Assembly: GCA_018814465.1 (NCBI GenBank)
Contig: JAHIZR010000072.1
Span: 1 to 9,062 of the forward strand
DNA length: 9,062 nucleotides
DNA from: a bacterium
GTDB taxonomy: Bacteria; Electryoneota; RPQS01
Reading direction: 5' to 3'
The translations under genes were made by a program, and so were the position numbers. The first letter of the stretch is position 1. Every line of letters begins with the position of its first letter. Below, piece after piece: positions 1 to 6,732 of the stretch. The notes under the pieces are model-generated. The model saw nothing but the letters and a program-made list of their open reading frames with translations. It ran no database searches and had not been told where the DNA came from.

Positions 1-679
1 GCTCGCCCTTGGGAATTTCGATAAAGAAAATCTCCGCGTGACTTGGAACCAAATCGATCTCTTCGCGATATGCATTTACTTCACTCTTTGTCGCCGAGAG
101 ATTATAAATACGCTTTTCGCTGCCATCCTCCATCAGTTGAATTTTCCATTTTTGTTTGCCCTGCATCTGAGAATCAAACTCGATTCGGCTCAATACTTTC
201 ATTGTCGCCGGTCCGACAAGCTTGAGGACGACCCTGTCTTTGCCGCTGACCCGGTAATAGGTATAGCTTTCTTCTCGAGACACCAGATCGACGGACGTTG
301 TATACTGAAAAGGAGTCATCGCCACCACCGGAGTTCCACCGGTGAATTCATTCGTTTTCTGCGAGAAACGCATAAAAAGCGTATGCTTTGAATCCACAGG
401 AAGACTGAACCGATAAGTGTGACTGCCGCGGGGCACGTCAATAATCCGTTTACGCAGAACAGATACGCCGCCTTCGTGGCTGTCCTTATATTCCACTTTA
501 TCGGAAAGGACAGTCTTATGCGAAACCGTTTTTAATTTCTTGGAATCATCAAGCTGATAAATGAACTGGTAGTCGCCTGATTCTTGTTTATCGGCTAAGA
601 CAAGGCGACTCATAACCTTCAGCTTTGACGGGCCTTTGACGGTGACTTCGACATGAGAATCCTGATCGAGAACAAAATA
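1..679 (-). repeat. Protein-level tandem domain duplication in the secreted pgs-linked protein
   Basis: Copy A is encoded at about 368-679 (residues 49-152) and copy B at 1-259 (residue 189 to the edge). The copies line up by eye on these landmarks: a start of two aromatic residues (H-Y-F against Y-Y-R), GPSKLKVMSRL against GPATMKVLSRI, a charged strand of about 20 residues, a K/S-rich segment leading to V-E-Y or V-N-A-Y, and a terminal (D)VPRG or (D)LVPS strand. Copy A has an extra glycine-containing loop before its last strand. The repeat is visible only in protein, not in DNA, so the duplication is old. Confidence 0.6.
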
Positions 680-823
680 ATGCCGGGTTTTGCCAGATAT
701 AATCAGTTGAATGTCTTCGTCAAAACTCGACGGCTTGCGATATTGAAAGCCGGACTGCGCGAGTGTAATCGACACAAAAGCCACAATCAATGCGAGCAGT
801 GAAAAGTAAATCAGGCGTTTCAT
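1..823 (-). CDS. Secreted protein with two divergent domain copies, fourth gene of the pgs operon (3' end outside window)
   Basis: This is an open frame of 274 codons from an ATG at 823 to the left edge, with no stop in the window, so the C-terminus is missing. Residues 1-23 form a signal peptide: basic MKR, a hydrophobic core, then a TLA-type cleavage site near residues 20-23. The rest is hydrophilic and likely beta-rich. The mature part contains two related units, about residues 49-152 and 189 onward. Both open with an aromatic-rich strand, then GP-x(3)-KV-(M/L)-SR-(L/I), and both close with a segment ending in a proline-bounded hydrophobic strand. The start lies 27 bases after the pgsW stop and is preceded by an AGG-containing weak ribosome site, so it is probably co-transcribed with pgsBCW. 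I do not recognise the family. Location in the periplasm or outside is inferred from the signal peptide, and a role in handling or anchoring the polymer is inferred only from the operon. Confidence 0.85.
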   Translation of the reverse strand, partial: MKRLIYFSLLALIVAFVSITLAQSGFQYRKPSSFDEDIQLIISGKTRHYFVLDQDSHVEVTVKGPSKLKVMSRLVLADKQESGDYQFIYQLDDSKKLKTVSHKTVLSDKVEYKDSHEGGVSVLRKRIIDVPRGSHTYRFSLPVDSKHTLFMRFSQKTNEFTGGTPVVAMTPFQYTTSVDLVSREESYTYYRVSGKDRVVLKLVGPATMKVLSRIEFDSQMQGKQKWKIQLMEDGSEKRIYNLSATKSEVNAYREEIDLVPSHAEIFFIEIPKGE

Positions 824-850
824 CGATAAACCTATCTTTGTAGTTGAAAT

Positions 851-1969
851 TTACATCAGAGTTTCGGGATCGACTCCTGAATCCTTGAGACGGAACAATT
901 TATAATCCAGTCTAAGGATGAGCAGGATTATGACCAACGCGATGCCGACTGCGATCGCGGCAATCACAATGTTATATCTCACGGAAATGAAGACTTCACC
1001 CTCACCAACAGGCTGCAAAGGAATCTGTGCACCGCCAAGATCATAGCTGCGGCTTATCGCTAAAATATCATAGAGATTAATTATCGGAATCTTCTGCGCG
1101 TTCAGGAGATGCACAAGTCCGCGAGCGGGATAATTCCGAACCGGCAGGCGACGCACCAGACCGTCTCGAATCAACCTGCCATTCTCTTCATGACCGAGAC
1201 TCGATACCCCTTCCCCAACGTTTATATAAGCCTTGAACGGACGGACAGCGGCGTACTTCATGAAGAGTTCAAACCGTTTTGCGGAACTCTCAGTCACACT
1301 GCTCGAGGAGATCAAAGACAGTTCATTCCGGGCAATCGCAGCTTTCAGGAGGTTTCTGCCCACTGCGGACAGCCCGGCAGCTTCATCAAGTCCGCCTCCG
1401 AGGGAAGCTGCAATGGGCACCGACTGAATAATGCCCTTCGTGTTGAGTATGCGTTCCATATCGAGCCAAGTAAAGTCGGGATCATTCGCTCCCCACCAGG
1501 ATGCGCCAACCGCGGTGATCGTTACCGGTTTGACGCCGAGGGCTCGACAGGCGCAGAGCACAGCAATATTGACACCAGGATGCGATCCGGTAAATCCAAC
1601 AGCGACGAGATCGCCCTCTTTGACTCCTGCTTTTGTCATCAAATCAACAAGGAGCGCTGCAAAATTCGGGTTTGCTCCGGCAATCTTATCTTCGAACGTA
1701 CCAATGTTAGTGGTGATCGTCGAAAACTGCTGACCGATGAGCATATCAAGGCGCGGATCTCCGAAGCTGTCTGATTGGCCATCTTCGCCGCGATAATCCA
1801 CCAAAGTCTGCAAAGCGGTTTCCATCAGATCGGCTGCCTGCATTTTCTGATCATAATAAGGCATCTTATAATCGACACGGCTGTTTTCAGCCCATAAGTA
1901 GAGACTGTAACAGACAGCTCCCAAAATGATCAGCGTCCAAATTGAGCGAAGGCTTGGTCTATAGCGCAT
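851..1969 (-). CDS. pgsW: Poly-gamma-glutamate system protein, PgsW type
   Basis: This 372-residue protein matches what I know of the 'poly-gamma-glutamate system protein' family found beside PgsB and PgsC. It has a membrane helix near each end (about residues 9-26 and 333-353) and a large soluble domain between them, which should face outward given the short basic N-terminus. Landmarks in that domain are GFTGSHPGVN (125-134), ASWWGAN (156-162) followed by an acidic stretch, and GGGLDEA (191-197). The biochemical role of the family is not established. The ATG at 1969 overlaps the end of pgsC by 11 bases and has the best ribosome binding site in the window, GGAGGAG nine bases upstream inside pgsC, so translation is probably coupled. 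A long antisense open frame within it is a shadow. The family call rests on recalled family features and on the pgsBC context. Confidence 0.85.
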   Translation of the reverse strand: MRYRPSLRSIWTLIILGAVCYSLYLWAENSRVDYKMPYYDQKMQAADLMETALQTLVDYRGEDGQSDSFGDPRLDMLIGQQFSTITTNIGTFEDKIAGANPNFAALLVDLMTKAGVKEGDLVAVGFTGSHPGVNIAVLCACRALGVKPVTITAVGASWWGANDPDFTWLDMERILNTKGIIQSVPIAASLGGGLDEAAGLSAVGRNLLKAAIARNELSLISSSSVTESSAKRFELFMKYAAVRPFKAYINVGEGVSSLGHEENGRLIRDGLVRRLPVRNYPARGLVHLLNAQKIPIINLYDILAISRSYDLGGAQIPLQPVGEGEVFISVRYNIVIAAIAVGIALVIILLILRLDYKLFRLKDSGVDPETLM

Positions 1970-2414
1970 GATAGATCACTCCTCCGGTAATCAGGATTAC
2001 CAGCAATTTCACGATCGGCGCGGCAATCAGCATGGTTGAAATCGTGCGGATGACGCCCTGTCGCTCGAACCAGTTCGCGATCAGACCGGGAATAATGAAT
2101 CCAATCGCTTCGAGGCGGATATCGGCGGCAAAGGCGTCTGCTAAAACGAGATTGCGGCTGATATAGCCGAAGATAAAGCCGAACAGGATTGCCATTACCA
2201 TTCGCCGCCGGCCATAAACGAACATAAAACGCGAAACGACACGGATCGCCAGATAGGCAAGAAAGGCGACAGCGAATGTTCCCAACAATCGCGCGGGATC
2301 ATGAAGATGGAGCGCAATGTAGCCGGGAACCACAATCCCTCCGGCAGCCGAACCGAAGATCTCGTGGAAAATCAGACTGATGAGTACACCAAGACCGATA
2401 GTGAGTTCAATCAT
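1959..2414 (-). CDS. pgsC: Poly-gamma-glutamate synthase membrane subunit PgsC/CapC
   Basis: This 151-residue integral membrane protein is almost the same length as Bacillus subtilis PgsC (149). Family signatures as I recall them are conserved and in order: GGIVVPGY (25-32) after the first helix, VYGRRR (66-71), and an IGFIIPGLIAN segment followed by the ERQG turn (104-120). About four to five hydrophobic segments span the rest. PgsC partners with PgsB in the membrane to polymerise glutamate, or a similar amino acid, through the side-chain carboxyl and is thought to assist export. The ATG at 2414 lies 36 bases after the pgsB stop, and the C-terminus overlaps pgsW by 11 bases. Which amino acid is polymerised cannot be read from the sequence. 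Confidence 0.95.
   Translation of the reverse strand: MIELTIGLGVLISLIFHEIFGSAAGGIVVPGYIALHLHDPARLLGTFAVAFLAYLAIRVVSRFMFVYGRRRMVMAILFGFIFGYISRNLVLADAFAADIRLEAIGFIIPGLIANWFERQGVIRTISTMLIAAPIVKLLVILITGGVIYHAL
1979..1985 (-). promoter_or_regulatory. Strong Shine-Dalgarno site for pgsW inside the end of pgsC
   Basis: The sequence GGAGGAG on the minus strand lies nine bases before the pgsW ATG and encodes Gly-Gly-Val near the PgsC C-terminus. It supports the chosen pgsW start and coupled translation of the two membrane proteins. Most other starts in the window have weak sites. Confidence 0.75.
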
Positions 2415-2450
2415 AAGCGTGTTTCTTGGCCGCGGCAGACTCGATAGACT

Positions 2451-3671
2451 TCAAGCGGGCGCAGAGTCGGTTTGTTGATTGGTTTGTATTGATAATTGTC
2501 GGGGGCGACGTCGTGCTGAGAAATAATGGGCTACATCCAACCCCCCTCTGCCCACATTTCCAATCGCGAAAACGGTACCGATATTTTCAACGCGAGACAA
2601 AACGGTGTCAAAGACCTCTTCCGCGCGTTTGGCACCCATCTTGATAGCTTTCGACTGGTTCAATCCCATGCGAGGCACATCTGCATAAACCCGATCGACT
2701 TTTTCGCCGCTCAAGATCAAGTAGTCGTAGGCGTCGGACAAGTCTTCCTTAATCATTTGGAGCAGTTGAATCGTTCGATCATAGCGATCCGCCCGAGTAT
2801 GAATCAGGAAGAATACGGTTCCGAGATCGGTGCTGAGTGACTTCGTTTTTTGCCAGATTGCTAAAGTCGACTCCGGATCGTTCGCCGCCATCGCATGAAC
2901 AAACTGGACAACTTTGTCGTCTTGACTGACTTCGAAAATGTGCAGCGCGCCAACATCGGGATAGGCTTTGTACATGCCGCGCAGCGCGGTTTCACGGTCT
3001 ATGCCATGATATTCACAAACCGCCAGGGCCAAAGAGACGTTTTCGGCATGCTCGATATAGCTGAAGTTCGCGAGTTCAAGATATGAAACACTATCGGGAT
3101 GGACACGATATATTTTGCAATTCTTCTTCTTGGCTTCCCGGCTCATGAGCCAAAACATTTTCTGTTCGGAAGTGAACAGAACGCCGTTTTGGGGCAGGGT
3201 ATTACACAATGACTTTGTGATATTCTCAATCGACGGTCCCATCTCGAGCACATGATCGAGGCGGGAATTCGTGATTACTCCTGTGGTGGCCCTTACGATT
3301 TGCTGCTCACAAATCCACTGGTATTCCGGATTTACCGCCATGCACTCGACTACGACAGCTTGCGGTTTCTTCTTTGTGAAATACCGGAAGATCTTAAGCT
3401 GTTCAATGATATTCGCCCCCCCAGAACGCTTAATCGCGACTTCAAGGCCGTCGGTATCAATAATACGCGGCAACGTACCGGTCGTTTTCGCCATCGTAGA
3501 AATGCCGCCTTCACGAAGTCCGGCGGCAATAAGACGGACAACCGAGGATTTCCCACGGGTGCCATTGACATGAATACGATACTTAACGGCTTTTACGCGC
3601 TTTTGATGCGCAGAGAATTCGTAAAAGCCGAGGGCAATGGCCAGAGCGGTAGCTATGAACAAGAAAGACAT
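2451..3671 (-). CDS. pgsB: Poly-gamma-glutamate synthase ligase subunit PgsB/CapB
   Basis: This 406-residue protein is related to Mur/folylpolyglutamate ligases and activates a carboxyl group with ATP to form amide bonds. An N-terminal membrane helix (about residues 2-18) tethers it, as in Bacillus PgsB (393 residues). Seen in order are the P-loop NGTRGKSS (36-43), KTTGT (62-66), ECMAVNPEYQ (109-118), the LDH pair with D139 and H140 in the metal/catalytic region, MGPS (144-147), AANDPESTL (262-270), RADRYDRT (293-300), and FAIGNVGRGG (368-377). All the key blocks I recall from Bacillus PgsB are present, so the enzyme looks intact. The C-terminal 20 residues are basic and polar and extend past the family's usual end. 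It is the first gene after a promoter at about 3740-3768. The ribosome site before the ATG at 3671 is poor. Expected partner PgsC follows directly. Confidence 0.95.
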   Translation of the reverse strand: MSFLFIATALAIALGFYEFSAHQKRVKAVKYRIHVNGTRGKSSVVRLIAAGLREGGISTMAKTTGTLPRIIDTDGLEVAIKRSGGANIIEQLKIFRYFTKKKPQAVVVECMAVNPEYQWICEQQIVRATTGVITNSRLDHVLEMGPSIENITKSLCNTLPQNGVLFTSEQKMFWLMSREAKKKNCKIYRVHPDSVSYLELANFSYIEHAENVSLALAVCEYHGIDRETALRGMYKAYPDVGALHIFEVSQDDKVVQFVHAMAANDPESTLAIWQKTKSLSTDLGTVFFLIHTRADRYDRTIQLLQMIKEDLSDAYDYLILSGEKVDRVYADVPRMGLNQSKAIKMGAKRAEEVFDTVLSRVENIGTVFAIGNVGRGGLDVAHYFSARRRPRQLSIQTNQQTDSAPA

Positions 3672-3739
3672 GCGGCTGGCAAGTACTTATAATGCGAAAG
3701 AAAACGAATTAACGAAATAATCCAGTCTGTCAAAATATT

Positions 3740-3768
3740 AATATACAAAGCTTCAGGGCGATAGTCAA
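3740..3768 (-). promoter_or_regulatory. Sigma-70-type promoter of the pgs operon
   Basis: On the minus strand, TTGACT (3763-3768) and TATATT (3740-3745) are separated by exactly 17 bases. Each matches the consensus at five of six positions. The -35 element overlaps the rodZ stop codon. Transcription should start near 3733, leaving an AT-rich leader of about 60 bases before pgsB. That leader holds the near-repeat TTCGTTAATTCGTT and a second, perfect TTGACA at 3728-3733 that lacks a good -10. I see no operator palindrome. The 93-base gap is the largest non-coding stretch in the window. Confidence 0.65.
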
Positions 3769-4640
3769 TGTCCTGATTGCCTTTGAGCAGAGACTGAGTC
3801 CGGTGTCGACTCCGCGGATTTCTGATCAGTTAGGCGATAAAGAGCACTTGTCTCGGTCAGGGATGTGTCAATGGAACAGGTTGAATCGTCGAGTATAAAG
3901 CTGGCCGAAAGTGCGGGTTTGATTTCGAAAGTAATATTGTTAATATATTGAATATTAATAGTTTCAAGAAGCGAGAAGCGAAGGTTTCGGAAATCCTGCT
4001 GGTCACGGATGAATGATACCTGACCCTTGTCAACTGTGTTTATCGTAAGCCAATGAGTAGATTCTGAAGGCTGGAGTTCCGGATCGGATTTCATCTCGAG
4101 AGGAATGGTAGTTTGTGGTCCGTGGGTCTGTTTCCGATATTCGTTCATCGCAAGTTTAATTGATACAGCTTCCGGAGGACTTGGCCTTAAATAATTCCGC
4201 ATCCAAGCCGGCACAATCATAATTGCAACAATAACAATTATTAACAGTGCTTTCTTAAGATGCGTTCGAGCTGTCAGATCGGCAAACCATGCTGCAGCAA
4301 TTTTTGCTCGCGTCAAACCGACTCGCTCCGGCTGATCGAGAAGCGGCTTGTTACGGACAATTTGTGCCGCAGAATTAGAGACAGCCGAAGACTGAAATCC
4401 ATCAAAATCCCGCAGGACTTTTTCACTATTCATCCCCACCGCACCGGCATAGAGGGCAATGTATCCTCTCAGAAAACCGGCAGGAATCTCATCCCAATGA
4501 GCGGATTCAAGCGCTTCGAGATGCTGACGGGCAATGCGCGTGACAGACTCGATCTGCTCGAGCGATATCGACTTAAACTCGCGAGCGTTTCTCAACTCAC
4601 GGCTGAAGGATACAATGGCTGAAATTTTGGGCAATGACAT
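3765..4640 (-). CDS. rodZ: RodZ-like protein: HTH domain, one membrane helix, DUF4115-like tail
   Basis: This 291-residue protein has the RodZ layout. A cytoplasmic HTH_25-type helix-turn-helix covers about residues 12-80 (SRELRNARE, SLEQIESVTRI, LEALESAHWDEIPAGFLRGYI). A linker follows, then a single membrane helix at about 130-146 and an outer domain (about 195-265) rich in beta strands that resembles DUF4115. In characterised bacteria RodZ ties MreB filaments to the membrane and supports rod shape and elongation. That role is inferred here from architecture, since distant homologues can differ. The only ATG fitting the HTH domain is at 4640, which overlaps the end of maf by 44 bases. The first ten residues precede the usual start of the domain, so the true start could be slightly downstream at a rare codon. 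The tail after about residue 270 is serine-rich and probably disordered. Confidence 0.8.
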   Translation of the reverse strand: MSLPKISAIVSFSRELRNAREFKSISLEQIESVTRIARQHLEALESAHWDEIPAGFLRGYIALYAGAVGMNSEKVLRDFDGFQSSAVSNSAAQIVRNKPLLDQPERVGLTRAKIAAAWFADLTARTHLKKALLIIVIVAIMIVPAWMRNYLRPSPPEAVSIKLAMNEYRKQTHGPQTTIPLEMKSDPELQPSESTHWLTINTVDKGQVSFIRDQQDFRNLRFSLLETINIQYINNITFEIKPALSASFILDDSTCSIDTSLTETSALYRLTDQKSAESTPDSVSAQRQSGH

Positions 4641-5196
4641 CTTTTAGCAGGGTTATGGGAAGACCAACGACGTTCTCGTAATCACCTGTTAGTTTATAGA
4701 CGAGCTTGGCACCGAGACCTTGAATGGCATACGCTCCAGCCTTGCCTTTCCACTCACTTGAATCAAGGTATTCCTTCAGCAGAGCAGGCGAAAGTACGCG
4801 GAACTTAACTTGACTGACGGCAGCGCTGCTTACCAAAGTACATTCATCTTCGGAATCAGGATCCGGTCCGGAAAGACAAATCCCGGTAATAACCTGGTGC
4901 GTACGACCGGAGAGCGTTGTCAGCATTCGTCGAGCTGATTCGATTCCGACAGGTTTGCCGAAGACTTGATCATCAAATGCGATGATCGTATCCGCGCCAA
5001 TCAGTACTTTTTCTCGATTGCCAAAAAAGTCCGAAGCTCGGACTTTTTTTTCTGCATTGTGGATCGCGAGTTTAACGGGATCACGATCGGACCAAATCTC
5101 AGTAACATGTGCGGGCGCAACATCAAATGAATAGCCTGCCGCCAAGAGAAGTTCCTTTCGCCTTGGGGAGGCGGAAACAAGTGTCAGCCGGACCAC
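4597..5196 (-). CDS. maf: Maf nucleotide pyrophosphatase (dTTP/UTP type likely)
   Basis: The Maf family hydrolyses non-canonical or excess nucleoside triphosphates to monophosphate and pyrophosphate in the cytoplasm. From a GTG at 5196 (199 residues) the family blocks are SASPRRKELL (8-17), GADTII (67-72) with the presumed catalytic aspartate D69, FGKP (79-82), LSGRTHQVITG (95-105), KAGAYAIQG (152-160) and GDYENVVGLP (171-180). The blocks resemble the YhdE/B. subtilis Maf dTTP/UTP subgroup more than the YceF subgroup, but specificity is inferred. I chose the GTG because it gives a normal Maf N-terminus and a seven-base gap from the upstream gene. A TTG at 5217 in the same frame would add seven residues and overlap that gene by 14 bases. 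The gene contains a perfect terminator-like inverted repeat (5023-5049). Its last 44 bases overlap rodZ. Confidence 0.93.
   Translation of the reverse strand: MVRLTLVSASPRRKELLLAAGYSFDVAPAHVTEIWSDRDPVKLAIHNAEKKVRASDFFGNREKVLIGADTIIAFDDQVFGKPVGIESARRMLTTLSGRTHQVITGICLSGPDPDSEDECTLVSSAAVSQVKFRVLSPALLKEYLDSSEWKGKAGAYAIQGLGAKLVYKLTGDYENVVGLPITLLKDVIAQNFSHCILQP
5023..5051. terminator. Terminator-shaped inverted repeat inside maf
   Basis: A perfect 12-base-pair inverted repeat has arms at 5023-5034 and 5038-5049 with a three-base spacer. Six A:T pairs flank a GTCCGA/TCGGAC core. Read on the plus strand the core is followed by eight T, and read on the minus (coding) strand by six T, so it has intrinsic-terminator form both ways. 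It lies within the coding frame of maf (about residues K51-F58 from the GTG start) and does not interrupt it. Whether it works while ribosomes cover it is unknown. It could dampen transcription into the rest of maf and rodZ, or stop antisense transcription. Confidence 0.45.
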
Positions 5197-5203
5197 GCTT
5201 GAC

Positions 5204-6055
5204 TCAACCAATGGCAAAGGCGATTAAAAGCACGCCCGCGATCAGGGGCGAGACTCTGTTGAAGCGGAGGAGTGCGGTATATGGCCCCTCGGAACGCGGC
5301 TGGCGGAGCCGGCCCCAAAAGAAAACCATTGGAAGAATGACGCCGAAGATCAGCAACCAGAAATAAGCATCATTGTATATCATCCCGAGCCAAGGCCAGA
5401 AACTCACAACTCCGAACAGGAAAAAGACCGAGGCTGTCCACGCGAATCTTTTACGATAGCGGTGATAGATGCTTTCTTCATCGATCTCACTGTAGGTATT
5501 CCGAATCTCCTTTTCGACATTCAAAGTCACTTGAATAACGAAAACCAACAAAAAGACGATAGCGGCAGGGAAAACACCGATTGCGGGATTACCAAGCAGC
5601 CCGGCAGCCCCGGTGAAGATGGAAGCACAAAGCAAAGGAGTCAGGATGCTTTCAGCTTGCGAATATCTCGGTACAAGCTGGTTCCGCAGTCCAAGCAAGA
5701 AGAATGTACTGACGAAAGAGATCGAAGATGCGGCACTAAAATCGTGGAGATAGGAGCTTAGGACCGCAAGAACAACTCCGCAACCTGCTAACAGAATTCC
5801 ATTATTGAAGAACGTTGGCATCTTATCCTCACCGGTGTAGTCTCCGGGAGTGCTTTGATTTCCAGAAAGCACATACCCGCCGGCGATGAAAAGCAAAGCC
5901 GACACAAACGCCAAAGCCCAAGCTGATCCGGTCGTCTCGATCCCGCTTCTTAGATGCAGAAGGAAAACCGTTAATACCGAGAGTACGATTAAAGACAGAA
6001 GCAGATTCCGCGAAATCGGCTTTCTTTCTGCTGAAAATAGAAAGGAATTAAACAT
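5204..6055 (-). CDS. Nine-helix membrane protein, degenerate UbiA-prenyltransferase-like
   Basis: This 283-residue protein has about nine membrane helices (roughly 18-34, 44-62, 85-101, 111-125, 136-155, 160-177, 205-220, 225-245, 265-282). The spacing fits the UbiA superfamily, which transfers prenyl groups inside the membrane. The two long loops sit where UbiA enzymes carry their aspartate-rich metal and diphosphate sites: residues 63-84 after GGYVLSGN, and residues 179-200 with NVEKEIRNTYSEIDEE. The classic N/DxxDxxxD motif of loop one is not there (only D72 and D78 remain). Loop two has glutamates in place of most of the usual aspartates. It is therefore either a divergent enzyme or a non-catalytic relative. 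The ATG at 6055 is preferred over an in-frame TTG at 6073. It overlaps the deoxynucleoside kinase stop by eight bases, suggesting coupled translation. The family call comes from topology and loop position, so it is tentative. Confidence 0.55.
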   Translation of the reverse strand: MFNSFLFSAERKPISRNLLLSLIVLSVLTVFLLHLRSGIETTGSAWALAFVSALLFIAGGYVLSGNQSTPGDYTGEDKMPTFFNNGILLAGCGVVLAVLSSYLHDFSAASSISFVSTFFLLGLRNQLVPRYSQAESILTPLLCASIFTGAAGLLGNPAIGVFPAAIVFLLVFVIQVTLNVEKEIRNTYSEIDEESIYHRYRKRFAWTASVFFLFGVVSFWPWLGMIYNDAYFWLLIFGVILPMVFFWGRLRQPRSEGPYTALLRFNRVSPLIAGVLLIAFAIG

Positions 6056-6704
6056 GTCCAAGCGGCATTTCAAGTTGAAGTCTAATGCGCAGCAGTTCGA
6101 GACATTGAGTAAGCACTTCCTCGGCGTTCAATTCACTGCCATGCCCTGTATCAATGGTCGCTACGCGAAAATCATTTGTACAGCGTTTGATCCAGGATTC
6201 GTAAGCTTTATTCAATTCGCTTAAGTAATCCGGGTCGATTTTCGTTTCCCAGCTTCTGCCTCTGCTCTGAATACGGCGAATCAGAGTTTCGACATCACAG
6301 CGAAGATAGATGATGAGGTCCGGCTTCTTCAGGTAGGACGTCATGGCAGCAAAGAGGCTGCGATAATTGTCCCAATCGCGCCCGATCAGATGTCCTCGAT
6401 TGTGGAGGGTGCGAGCAAATATCTCTACGTCTTCATAAATCGTCCGGTCCTGAACACAGGAGTATCCCTTGACTTCAATCTCACGCTGACTTTCAAACCG
6501 TTTACTGAGAAAATAGACCTGCAAATGAAACGACCAACGGTCCATATTCGCATAAAAGTCTTCAAGATAGGGATTATCGATAACCGGTTCGAGATAGCAA
6601 TGCCATTTCAGCTGACGAGCCAGCTCCTGGCTCAAGGTGGTTTTACCGACACCGATGTTTCCGGCAACGGCAACAAAGTATTTACGTTCTGAGAACTCTG
6701 TCAT
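6048..6704 (-). CDS. Deoxynucleoside kinase (dNK/dGK family)
   Basis: This enzyme phosphorylates deoxynucleosides to monophosphates for nucleotide salvage in the cytoplasm. The 218-residue protein has the Walker A loop GNIGVGKTT (15-23), the EP pair (39-40) with catalytic E39, a substrate-pocket segment rich in W and F (W57, F59, Y64), the DRTIYED block (86-92) corresponding to the family's D/E-R-S motif, and a lid RRIQSRGR (143-150). Length is typical. Which deoxynucleoside is preferred (dA, dG or broad) cannot be decided. I chose the ATG at 6704; a TTG two codons upstream (6710) has a GGA-containing sequence at a plausible distance and is the alternative. The gene follows the PCC protein by 28 bases, and its end overlaps the UbiA-like gene. 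With maf further on, it gives the operon two nucleotide-pool functions. Confidence 0.92.
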   Translation of the reverse strand: MTEFSERKYFVAVAGNIGVGKTTLSQELARQLKWHCYLEPVIDNPYLEDFYANMDRWSFHLQVYFLSKRFESQREIEVKGYSCVQDRTIYEDVEIFARTLHNRGHLIGRDWDNYRSLFAAMTSYLKKPDLIIYLRCDVETLIRRIQSRGRSWETKIDPDYLSELNKAYESWIKRCTNDFRVATIDTGHGSELNAEEVLTQCLELLRIRLQLEMPLGHV

Positions 6705-6732
6705 AGGCAATTGAGTTCCATATATTAAAAGA

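Noticed and set aside
38..391. Plus-strand open frame of 117 residues near the left edge
   Set aside because: It is antisense to the secreted repeat protein, whose open frame of 274 codons with a signal peptide and internal repeat is far better supported.
1109..1774. Plus-strand open frame of 221 residues antisense to pgsW
   Set aside because: It lies wholly inside a gene with recognised family features, its product has no domain, signal or sensible composition, and all neighbours are on the other strand.
2977..2989. Short GC-rich palindrome CCGCGC-A-GCGCGG inside pgsB
   Set aside because: The one-base spacer cannot form a stable hairpin loop, there is no T-tract, and short GC palindromes are expected in this coding sequence.
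3252..3692. Plus-strand open frame of 146 residues antisense to pgsB
   Set aside because: It covers the conserved P-loop and ECMAVNP region of pgsB on the opposite strand, so it is a shadow of strongly conserved coding sequence.
3728..3733. Perfect TTGACA on the minus strand as an alternative -35 for pgsB
   Set aside because: At 15-17 bases downstream the best hexamers (TTAATT, TAATTC) match the -10 consensus poorly, whereas the upstream pair has ideal spacing and two good hexamers.
3931..3962. AT-rich run in the rodZ C-terminal region
   Set aside because: It encodes the Ile/Asn-rich beta strands of the outer domain in frame. No repeat or origin-like boxes are visible, so base composition alone is not a feature.
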